Positions 46,873-58,900 of a DNA stretch of 64,000 nucleotides are shown piece after piece. How positions within the stretch are numbered: the first letter of the stretch is position 1; each line of letters starts with the position of its first letter. Position numbers and translations under genes: made by a program. This stretch comes from Tethya wilhelma (lineage: Eukaryota > Porifera > Demospongiae > Tethyida > Tethyidae): NCBI GenBank assembly GCA_964030475.1, contig CAXIPT010000002.1, positions 1,908,338 to 1,972,337 on the forward strand, written 5' to 3'. The notes below the pieces were generated by a model that was not told where the DNA came from, searched no databases, and saw only the letters and a program-made list of their open reading frames with translations.

Positions 46873-49130
46873 ATATGTAGTAGGCACTGTATGGCTGGAT
46901 GTGCTGATATCTCGACAATTAATGAAAGAACATAATATTATTATAATAGTTTACTTTATGTAATGATTGTTGTTTGTGTGCACATGTCTGATGTTCCCCC
47001 CTTTACAGCTCTTGTGGCATGTTAATGTTAATCAATAATTATGCATATGACACACTATATAGGGTAACATTAAGTTTTATTCATGCACGAGGAATGGACC
47101 CCATGCAGAATTTAAACACCCCATAAATGCCAATCCATGCACCCCTTAAGAACAACAAACATGATACCATAGATTATCTTATCTTAAAATCAGTAACGAA
47201 GTCATAGTGCACAGTTCCAAGAAAACAAATAAATTCACTTAACTATTGACCTTAGATGATCAACTCTACTAATTAGTGCACATTCCTTTTACATCATAAC
47301 AGCAGCGATAAAAGTGATTGGCTAATACAGATTATGAATTATTTCAAGAATTATACACTTAGCTATATATAGCTTATACTAAGACCTGCTGTTGCTGTTC
47401 TGAAATAGTATCAGAATTGTTGGTAAACCTGTATTTGATTGCAAGTTAAGTACATGCATCAAATAACTTGATTTTTTTCATTTGCAAATTAAGGATTCAA
47501 ATCAAGCCGCAGGTATTGTTAACTTATAGACATAATATTGTAGCTACAATATGTAGCTTGCTTACTAACTGTATAAGATTCTTATATATTAATTGGTATG
47601 CAGTAACATGACTAACATGTCAGAAGTATAATATACAACATCATAATTTATATTCATTGCATTATATGCATCGATCCTTTATTAAAATTATAATATAATA
47701 TCTTGCAGCAATTGCAAAGGAGCTAAAGTGTACCACGAAAGCTCTATCTTGGTACAGCCTATACACAGTATTGACGCTCTGACTGCTGACGTTGATTTTA
47801 ATAATAATCAGCTATTTTTAAAAGTGAATCTCTAACATAGGTGATATTTTCCCATATTCATTTACATTTTCTTGAATCAGCAGACCATGGAGAGAAACTT
47901 GATACTATACTAGTATATTCTAAATTGAGGACGTAGGCTGGCCTAAAATAATGGTGTTGTTATAATTATTGTGAAGAGTCTAGATATACGTTAAATGTAT
48001 AATATGTAGTAGGCACTGTATGGCTGGATGTGCTGATATCTCGACAATTAATGAAAGAACATAATATTATTATAATAGTTTACTTTATGTAATGATTGTT
48101 GTTTGTGTGCACATGTCTGATGTTCCCCCCTTTACAGCTCTTGTGGCATGTTAATGTTAATCAATAATTATGCATATGACACACTATATAGGGTAACATT
48201 AAGTTTTATTCATGCACGAGGAATGGACCCCATGCAGAATTTAAACACCCCATAAATGCCAATCCATGCACCCCTTAAGAACAACAAACATGATACCATA
48301 GATTATCTTATCTTAAAATCAGTAACGAAGTCATAGTGCACAGTTCCAAGAAAACAAATAAATTCACTTAACTATTGACCTTAGATGATCAACTCTACTA
48401 ATTAGTGCACATTCCTTTTACATCATAACAGCAGCGATAAAAGTGATTGGCTAATACAGATTATGAATTATTTCAAGAATTATACACTTAGCTATATATA
48501 GCTTATACTAAGACCTGCTGTTGCTGTTCTGAAATAGTATCAGAATTGTTGGTAAACCTGTATTTGATTGCAAGTTAAGTACATGCATCAAATAACTTGA
48601 TTTTTTTCATTTGCAAATTAAGGATTCAAATCAAGCCGCAGGTATTGTTAACTTATAGACATAATATTGTAGCTACAATATGTAGCTTGCTTACTAACTG
48701 TATAAGATTCTTATATATTAATTGGTATGCAGTAACATGACTAACATGTCAGAAGTATAATATACAACATCATAATTTATATTCATTGCATTATATGCAT
48801 CGATCCTTTATTAAAATTATAATATAATATCTTGCAGCAATTGCAAAGGAGCTAAAGTGTACCACGAAAGCTCTATCTTGGTACAGCCTATACACAGTAT
48901 TGACGCTCTGACTGCTGACGTTGATTTTAATAATAATCAGCTATTTTTAAAAGTGAATCTCTAACATAGGTGATATTTTCCCATATTCATTTACATTTTC
49001 TTGAATCAGCAGACCATGGAGAGAAACTTGATACTATACTAGTATATTCTAAATTGAGGACGTAGGCTGGCCTAAAATAATGGTGTTGTTATAATTATTG
49101 TGAAGAGTCTAGATATACGTTAAATGTATT
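46873..49130. repeat. 1,129-bp perfect tandem duplication
   Basis: Units 46873-48001 and 48002-49130 appear identical along their length (for example AGTAGGCACTGTATGGCTGG at 46879 and 48008), with no N at the junction. Either a very recent duplication or two haplotypes placed in series. No gene inside. Confidence 0.92.
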
Positions 49131-49988
49131 AACTTAATTCTATTATAATATATTACAGCTTTATAATAGCTCCTACTTATACATTCACATAATCATAAAA
49201 ACCAAAATTTGATTAGATATAACCCAATAGTTCAGCTATGTGGTAGCATAATACTGATGGACCAAGTATTTTATTAATATTTTGAATCCTAAGTGTACAT
49301 GCCTGCTCTTTGCAGTCAAAGGGTTAAACTATATTATCTGGTAGTATTATTTTTTGTAATCCTAATAAACTATATATATAATTTATAAACTAGCATGTTA
49401 CATGTGAAACTGTTTCTGTTTAGCTAAGACAAAATATGGTGTGGTGCTCCCTAGTTCTTAATGAGACTATAGGACAATTAATTTAGATCCTACATTGATT
49501 TTGTTGTTGCTTCAGTCCCAGATATAGACTATAGTGTCTGAAGCCTCGATCACCTTATGGCCACCTAATTGTATTAGTGTACTGTGACAGTTTTCATACA
49601 GAGTGCTGGTTACACAATTAAGACTATAACTTAGCTTAACATACTGGTATAAGATCAGCAACTGGCAGAGATTATTCACGTGTTGCAGGGAGAATTTAAA
49701 CAATAAAAATGCATGAATGCTTCAGTAGTGTATTCAATTACATCCTGATAATAATTTTTAAACAACTTAATTCTCTATTGTTGTAGCTACCATACTGCAG
49801 AAATTGCTTCTACCACACTGCAGAAATTGTGAACATAAATTTAATCATACACAAGAACGTAGGTCCAATATACAAGCAGAAGTTCGATTTGAAACGTGGT
49901 GCCTTAATTATTGCCAAAGGACTTTTCTGCACTGTATATATTCCCTTTGCTATCTATTTCTTGTAATTATAGCTTCTAAACTGTAAAC
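49131..49988. promoter_or_regulatory. 5' region of the giant gene
   Basis: Unique AT-rich sequence. CTACCATACTGCAGAAATTGCTT and CTACCACACTGCAGAAATTG-type words repeat at 49788-49829. The start context AACATGA (A at -3) is favourable. No certain TATA box or upstream exon was found. Confidence 0.35.
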
Positions 49989-52900
49989 ATGAGTCAGGTT
50001 GTAGTACCATGCCTTGGGAAGCCTTTTTGTTTAGGGTCACTCTATGACTGTGCTACTGATTCATTGCTTGACGAAACCCTGTGGGATGAAAATGCAATTG
50101 AGTCTGTCGTACAAACCAAAATTGATGAGCCTGAAATTGTTGATGTAATCACCACTAATAGCACTGGAGAGAAAATGAAAGCACTTGGATTCAACCCTGG
50201 TCTAGTATTGAACATGCTCAGTGGAGGCTTGAAGGATTGTGCTATTTCAGGACCCATTGTAAACTTTCTTCGTGAAGAATCTCCCCGTTGCAATCAGGTA
50301 CGGAGCTATCTTCGATGTTCAAAGGTTTCAAGCATTCAGGAAATAGACCCTGAAAAGGTTAAATCCAAGTGTGGTAAAATTTATAAACAAGCAACCCATG
50401 TAGTATTCAAAATACAGAATGGTATTGATGCAATTTTTGGATTTGAGTGTCAAGTAAATTCTGATGAAACATTAAGTCAAGTTCAAAGTGACATAAAGGA
50501 AACCATGGAACGGATTAAGCAAACATTGTCAACGTGTGAAAGTAGTGAAAACAAACCTCAGACAAGTATTCAGGCTTTAGATAAAGAGAAAGCACAAAAA
50601 TATCATTGTAAATTTTGTTACTGTGATAGTGAAGTTTCCTTACCGAAGTTACCCAAAAGTCTAACTGATGTAGTAGAAGTTTGTAGTGATTATTTATTGA
50701 GCACTTCGGACAAAAAAACATCTGGATTGATGACAATGGTTCCAAAACTTGCCTGGCTATTTCCATTGAATCAACTTAGTGTTGACTGTGATAGTCCTCT
50801 ATCTTTAGCTGTTGAGGTTAGTGGTAGGATCGTTGACAATGTTCAAAAAGTTATAGAAGATATTGATATACAAAAAAACAAGATAGGTGATTTGATGAGT
50901 GGTCACCAAGACACTCTTTCCAAGGCACATAGTTTGGACAATCACCTATCTACATTTCAAAAGTCTATTGAAATCTTCAGCAGGACAATTAAGGAAAGAA
51001 TCTATTCTCAACTATCAGAAGTGCGTAGGGGGAACATCAGTGAGAATGAATTATTGAATATGATTACTCAAATGCCATTTCAACCTGAATGCTTGTCAAA
51101 GTGGGTAGACCAAAAACAAAATGAAGTAAGGGTAGCAAAAAGGATCCATAGCTGTTTGTCAAATCATGGCATTCAGTGTATAAATTGTATTCCACAATCA
51201 GAATACAATGAAGAATTAAATACTACTTTATACTTCATTTGCAATATTATTCCCAAAACTGATGAGCTTCTGTATGCAATAGAACACAATACAAAAGTGC
51301 AGAGCAATCACCAACAAGGTAATAGGTTGAAAGATGTTCAGGGGGACTTAGACCAGTTTATTACTTATGCCAAGATAAATAAAGACAAAGGGAACATAAA
51401 ATTTGTTGCTGTCGATCACGATTATCAGCACAGCAGTGATAGTGGCATAATTGTACTCAGTAGACATAATAAAAGACAACTATTAAGACTACCCAGCAAA
51501 CCTAACAAACCAAGAATAAATCCTGACCCTTCTACTATTACTCATAACAGTATTCAGCTACAGTGGAGCAAATTAGAGAGAGGTAGTGAGAATATTCAGT
51601 ATTACAGTGTCTTTGGTTGTTCACTTAGCAAGACCCAATCTGATCTTGATGAAATACATGATTGGACAATGTATAAAGCCCAAGATTCATGTGAAAATTT
51701 TATAGTAGAAAATATAAATAGAAGTGCTAACAGTATGTTTAAAATTTGTCCAGTGCTAAAGCAAGTACCAGACTTAATTTGTTTAGAAAGTGAAGTTGTT
51801 GAAATAGATGTAACTAGTATAGCATTTCAAGATATGGGTCAGGTTCCTGATAATGTATGTCAACCAGGAAAACCGAGAGCTTCTGACGGAATAAGTGGTA
51901 AAATAACTCTTCAGTGGGATAAGCCTAAACATGGAAGTGAAGAAATTGATACGTACGTAGTTTCTTACTGTCGACAAGATGAGACCAGACAAGACTGGAA
52001 AAACATTTACCCACGAGAAGATTTAGAGCCTGGATATGATGGAGTAATCAAGATGACAATTGGAGAAGATTTAGTAGTTTTTGAACCAAACAAAAAGTAT
52101 ATTTTCAAGGTGCTCCCACTTTGCCCAAGTGATCATGACTTTGAGATCAAAGGAAGTGAAGAGAGTGATCCTATTAAAATTGGACCAAATTGCCAACCTG
52201 GTAAGCCAACAGCTGTTGGTATAACACATGACAGTATCAAAGTTCAATGGTGTAGACCGAACTTTGGTTGGAATGATGTAGACTTCTATGTTGTTTACTA
52301 CAAAAAGTTTGATGAAGAAAGATGGTCGAAAGGAAAGCCTGTTAATGAAACATTGATTACTGTCAAAGGTTTAGAACTTAATGCAAGGTATCTGTTTAGA
52401 GTGACTCCTGTAATCAAGTCCGGAAATTCAATACTGAAAGCTAAAAGCAGTGAAGTGAGTGCACCAATCAAGACTGAACTAACATGTCAAACAAGCACTC
52501 CAAGAAAAATAGCTGCCACACACAACAGTATTACTATTGAATGGGACAATCCTGTACATGGAGCAGAACATTGCAACTACTACCATGTATATTACCGCCA
52601 AAAGCATAAGCTTAAAGAACAGCAAAATATGATGGGTACTGAAAAGACTTCTTTAAAGTTGGAAAATCTTGAAGTCAATGCTAAGTATACATTTACAGTA
52701 ATACCATTTTGTACAGATAAGAATATAAAGTCGATTGAAAGCGAAGAAAGTGAAGAAATAGAGACCAAACCTGCATGCCAACCAGGTAAGCCAATAGCTG
52801 CTTCAAGAGACTATAGCTGTGTTGTGCTGAATTGGGAAAAACCTGAATATTACTATGAGAATGTCCAGATGTACATGATATCATATGCTTTGACAAATAA

Positions 52901-55900
52901 TAATCACCAGCATAAATGGTCCAGACAAAGAACTGAAAATAAAACAGAGAGTATAAATATAAGGAGTTTATCTGCCGGACAAAAATATATATTCAAGGTA
53001 GAAGCTTTATGTAGAGATACAACCATAATTACAGTTGAAAGTGATACAAGCGACATTGTTCAAACTATGGCAACATCAAAACCAGGAAAGCCAACATATA
53101 GTAATGTAAGACACAATGCGGTCAATATTACTTGGACACACCCCCAGCATGGTCGTGAAAACGTGCAAAAGTACACTGTTGTAGCATCATTAACTGATGA
53201 ATCAAGTAAACAAAAAGTTACTACTGTAACAATAGTGCAGTATCCTAATTTTTCTACCAGGGTATTAGGACTTATACCAAAAACTAAATATTGCTTTAAA
53301 GTAATTCCAGAATGCCATACAGGTGTTAGTGGAATTGAAAGCGACTATAGTGATTCTGTAGAAACATCCCCAGCCTGTCAAACTGGTAAGCCTATACCTA
53401 CAAAAGTTACTCATAACAGTATTTCGTTGAAATGGACTAGACCTGAATATCGAAGTGATCAAGTGAAACGTTATCGAGTATTGTGTCAACAACTACAACA
53501 ACATGCTAAAGTAAACCGAGGTGGTGCCAGTCACAAGGAGTTGAAAACAAAACAACAGGAAACAAGTATTGAAGTGTCTAACTTAGATGTGAACACAGAA
53601 TATCAGTTTAGAGTTATACCTGAATGCACAATTCCCGAAGTTGCTGCCATCAAAAGTGAAGAAAGTGGAACAATCAGAACAAATGCTGCATCTGTACCTC
53701 AAAATGTAAAGCCAGGCACCATAACACATGACAGTATCCAACTAAAGTGGTCTAAACCCAGAAGCAGAATTCCTAACCCACCTATTGCATCTTATTGTGT
53801 AACTTATGGGGAAGCAGTTGACCCACCCAATGAATCCCAGTGGAAATCTATCAACACAAAGACATCAAAATGTACTGTAGAAAGTCTCAAAGCTAATTCT
53901 AAATATCACTTTAAAGTACGTCCAATGTATGAGATAGAAACATATATTGGTACAGAAAGTGATGTCATCCACGTTGAAACCAAACCATCGTGCAAACCTG
54001 GTCAAGTTATAGCAACTCGCATCTCTCACTGTTCTATTGACTTACAATGGGCCGAGCCGACTCATTCTACAAGCAACATTCGACAGTACAGTGTCTCATG
54101 CCATACATTAGTAGATTCTCAATTGAAATTTATCCAAAAGTGTAACAGCAATATTCTAAACATAAATGACTTAGAAATAAATAATGGTTATTGTTTTGAA
54201 GTATTACCGGAGTGCAATTCAAGTAAAATAGCTATTCAATCCACTCAGAGTGGTACCATTTTCACGAAAGCTACATCTAAACCTGGTATACCAACAGCAA
54301 AGGCTGTGTACCATGATAGCATTCACTTAGTGTGGGAATCACCAAAGAAAGGATTTAAAAACATTGATTTTTTTGTTGTTAAATATCGATCTATAAATGA
54401 AGCAAACGACACTTGGCATGAGCAAAAATCAGATGGATGTCAACCACATGCCATAGTTAATGGCCTCTCACTGAAAACTAACTATGTTTTTAAAGTGTTT
54501 CCAAAATGTTGCAAAGCAAACGGAGAAGGAAGTGAGAGTGACATCAGCAGTCAAATTCAAACAAAAGCTACCTCACCACCAAGTAAACCTGAAGTTATTG
54601 ACCGTTCACACAGCAGTATATCATTACGTTGGAACCCTCCAGAGTTTGGTAAAACTATAGGATACACTGTGTGGTATTCATCAGATGGAGATAAAAGTTT
54701 GAAAACAATAGAGGTGGACCGTGAATGCATTACAGTGACTGACCTTATACCAAAAACAAACTACTTCTTTAGGGTTGCTTCTAATTGTGAAGCTGGGGTT
54801 GGTTCAGAAAGTAAAAACAGTGACTTCATTGAGACAAAAGAGTCATGTAAAACTGGAGTGCCAGAGGCAATTGAAATAACTCATGAGAGCGTTGTGCTTC
54901 AATGGACTAGGCCTGACTATCGAAGTGATGCAATTAAATGTTACCACATATCATGTTTGGAGGTTAAGGCTGATAACAAGTTACACAAAGTTTGTCAATG
55001 CAACACAGATGGAAAGCACGAGAGTCTGACAATTCCAAATCTTTGCCACAATACAACTTATAAGTTTGAAGTAACACCATACTGTACTGATTCAGAAATA
55101 GGTACCGAAAGTAGTGTACTAAGTCGTGAAGTATTAACTAAATCAACTTCTAAGCCAGGGAAACCCGAATCCAGAAAAATTACTCATTGCAGTATTGAGT
55201 TGGCTTGGAATAAGCCTGAACACGGAGTTGAGCAAATAAAATTTTATACAGTATATTGCCGCTTAAAAACTTCTAAGATATGGAAAGATCAGAAAACAGA
55301 TGGTTGTCAAGAGAAGATAACTTTTGAAAGGCTAGAGCTCAATGAACAGTACATTTTCAAAGTAAAATCAGAGTGTATGCATGGTGAAGGTACTGAGAGT
55401 GATCTAAGAGAGATAGTTAACACTAGAGCAACATCATGTCCTGGAATACCTGATGGAAAAGCTATCACACATGACGGTATTCAAATAAACTGGTCTCCAC
55501 CAGAATATGGCGCTAACTATGTGTTATCATATATTGTATCATATCAATCTGAAAAGGAATCTAAATGGAATACAAAGGATAGTATTCAAACAAGTTTGAG
55601 TATATTGGGACTAAAAGTTAACACAAAATATATCTTTAAAGTAAAGACAGTGTGTAAATCTGATTTGATGGGATCAGAAGGAGAGTCAAGTAGTTGGATA
55701 GGGACAAAGGCAACTTCAACACCAGGTATACCACAACTCATTTCTGCAACAAATGACTCTATTAAATTAAAGTGGAGTAAACCAGAGCATGGATGTAAGA
55801 ACATAAAATTTTATGCAGTGCATTTAAGTCCCAAAACTGAGAGTTTGACTTTGCAGCGGTATGATAAAACTACAAAGGAATGCAATTTAACTGTTCAGGG

Positions 55901-58900
55901 TCTTAATGTAAATAGGCAGTATACTTTCATGGTTGTTTCTGTTAGTTTCTCTGGAGTAAACTCATTTAGTGAAACTAGTCCCTACTATTGCACAAAAGCA
56001 ACTTCACCACCAGGCATTCCAAGAGCTGTCAATGTAACTCATGATACCATAGAACTAACTTGGTCGAAGCCATGTTATGGTAGCGAGAATGTAGATCACT
56101 ATGTTATTTCATGTCATGTCGGAAGAGTTACATCAGAATGCTGGAACAAAAAAGAATTGACGACTAGTAGTGCTAAAGAATCCATAAAAGTATACAAGCT
56201 TACACTTGGAAGAAGCTATATATTCACAGTAAAAAGTGTATGTAATGGATCTTTAGAAGGAATGGAAAGTGATTCTTGTCAACCAATTGGAACCAAACTT
56301 ACTTCACCACCAGGAAAGCCAATCCCTACAAGCCAAAAGATTATTACTTGCAATACAATCTCACTGGAGTGGGAGAAACCCCAGTTAGGAAGTGAGTATG
56401 TCACACGCTACTTGGTCCACTACAAACTCTTAGATACACCTCAAAATGAATGGGTAGGTTCAAAACAGACATCTGATAACACACAAGCAATAAAATTTCT
56501 ACAACTCACTCCTCAAACAAAGTATATATTCAAAGTAGAAGCAATATGTGATACTGGTATGGGATCTGAAAGCAAATGTAGTGATGTCATTGTAACAAAG
56601 CCAGCAAGCAAGCCTGGAAAACCATTGGTTATGAATGTAACGTATAACAGTGTGGACCTACAATGGGACAAGCCTAAATATGGAAGTGAGGGTGTTGAAT
56701 GGTATACAGTTCAATTCCATGCCATAAATTACCCAACTAAAATGCTAGAGCAAAAAGGAACTAAGGATTGCTCACTTCAGGTATGCAAACTATCTCCATT
56801 AACTAAATATGTCTTTTTGGTTCGTCCTGAATTCAAATATGGAACTGCTGGTGATGGTAGTGATCTCAGTGATCCTGTTGAAACTAAAGCAACATCATTG
56901 CCAGGAAAGCCTATAGCAGATATAGTGACCCACAATAGTGTTCAATTAAGGTGGACAGAGCCAACACATGGAGTGAGTAACATAATATATTATTCTATTG
57001 AGTATCGGCAGCAACAAGGATCTGATTGGGCTTCTCAAAAGATTAAACATTCAAAAACACAAGAAACAGTTTCTGGACTCACACCAGCAAAAAAATATGA
57101 GTGCAAGATACGTGCTGTTTGCAAACAAGGAGAGGGATCAGAAAGTGAAATGACTGAATTTCAAACCAAATCAACTTCACCACTGTCCCCTCCCTTGCAT
57201 TCTGCAGTGACTCACAAGAGTATTCAACTAAAATGGACCAAACCTAGATTTGGAGCTGATAAAGTTGTCTCGTACTTTGTTTTTTATCGAAATTCTGAGA
57301 CTATAGCTGATGAATGGACCAAAACGTCCACAGGCGTTGCCCAAGAGACAATCACATTAGACAATCTAAACTTAAATACAACATATCAGATTTTCGTGGA
57401 ACCAGAATGTCAAACTAGTATTGGTTGCAAAAGTAAAACTATTTCCGTAAAAACAGCAGCAACATCACCACCTGGAAAACCAACTGCTATTTCAATATTC
57501 CACAATGAGATTCATTTGGAGTGGGCTAAACCAGATCATGGTAGCCACAATATTACAAGTTACAAATTGTTATTAAAATCTGTTGACAAAAAGGGAGAGT
57601 GGGTAGATTCAAAACTAATTATTAACCCAAATGAAGAACGTACTATTGTTGGAGACCTCAAGTTAGGCACAAATTATGTGTTTAAAATTCTGCCACAATG
57701 TAGTCATGGTGTTGGCACTGAAAGTGATTCTAGTGATCCCATAAAAACAACAAGTACGTCAAAACCTGGCAAACCTGTTGCTTATGATATTGATTATAAC
57801 AGTTTGAGCTTACGCTGGACTAAACCTGAATATGGTGCTGACTCAGTTTTAGGTTACATTGTATGCAACAAAGAATACACATCAGATTCTGTGATGACTG
57901 AGTGGAAAAACCAAGAATACGGAAATATCACAGACACAGTTGTTGGTGGACTCTTGCCGGGAAAAAAGTATGTTTTTAAAATACAACCCAAATGCAAAAA
58001 AAGTATGGGTGCTACTGGGGATAGTACAGATCCTATTGAAACAAAGTCAACATCACCACCTGGAAAGCCTAAAGTTTCAGAAGCCATGGGTAGTATAACT
58101 CATGACAGTATTGTTTTATCTTGGACAGCTCCTGTACATGGTGCAGAAAATTTAAAAGGTTATGTTATTCATTATCGTATTAGAGACAATTCATCTGAAA
58201 ACTGGAAGACATGTATTGTCCATTCTGCTACTATTGTTTATCAAACTGTGAATAAACTACAATCAAACACTAAGTATATCTTTAAAATTAGCTCAATATG
58301 TACTACCGGTGTCGGTGCTGAAAGTGAACATAGTGAGCCTATTGAAACTAAACCTTCCTGTAAACCTGGTAATCCTAAGGCAGAAGGTGAAGACATTACA
58401 CACGAATCAATAAGTTTAAAGTGGAGTGAACCAGAACATGGAAGTGTTGTAAGTTACACTGTAAGCTATAAACAGATAAGTAGTACACAATGGATGCAAG
58501 AAACTACAACCAAGAACTGCATAAAATTGGACAAACTTGAACATAAAACAGAATATCAAATTCAAGTGTACCCACAAACAAAACCAGAAATTGGATTAGG
58601 GATTGAGTCTAGTGATATAATCACAGTAAAAACCAAACATATTCCTCTTGCTGAACGTATAAAAGCCAAATCAGAGCTGATAGAAAAAAGTAACCCTGGC
58701 TGTCCTGACATATATCAGGTTCCAATTCAGACAGTGCATGAAAATAGTAAAACAATGATCCGGAAGTGCTTTGTCGGAGAAGACAGTATTAGAGGCATGG
58801 AATTCCATAGTGGAAAAGTGATCATGTTAGTTGGTGCAACTGGAACAGGAAAGACTACTCTAATCAATGGATTAGTAAACCACGTTTTAGGAGTAAAATG

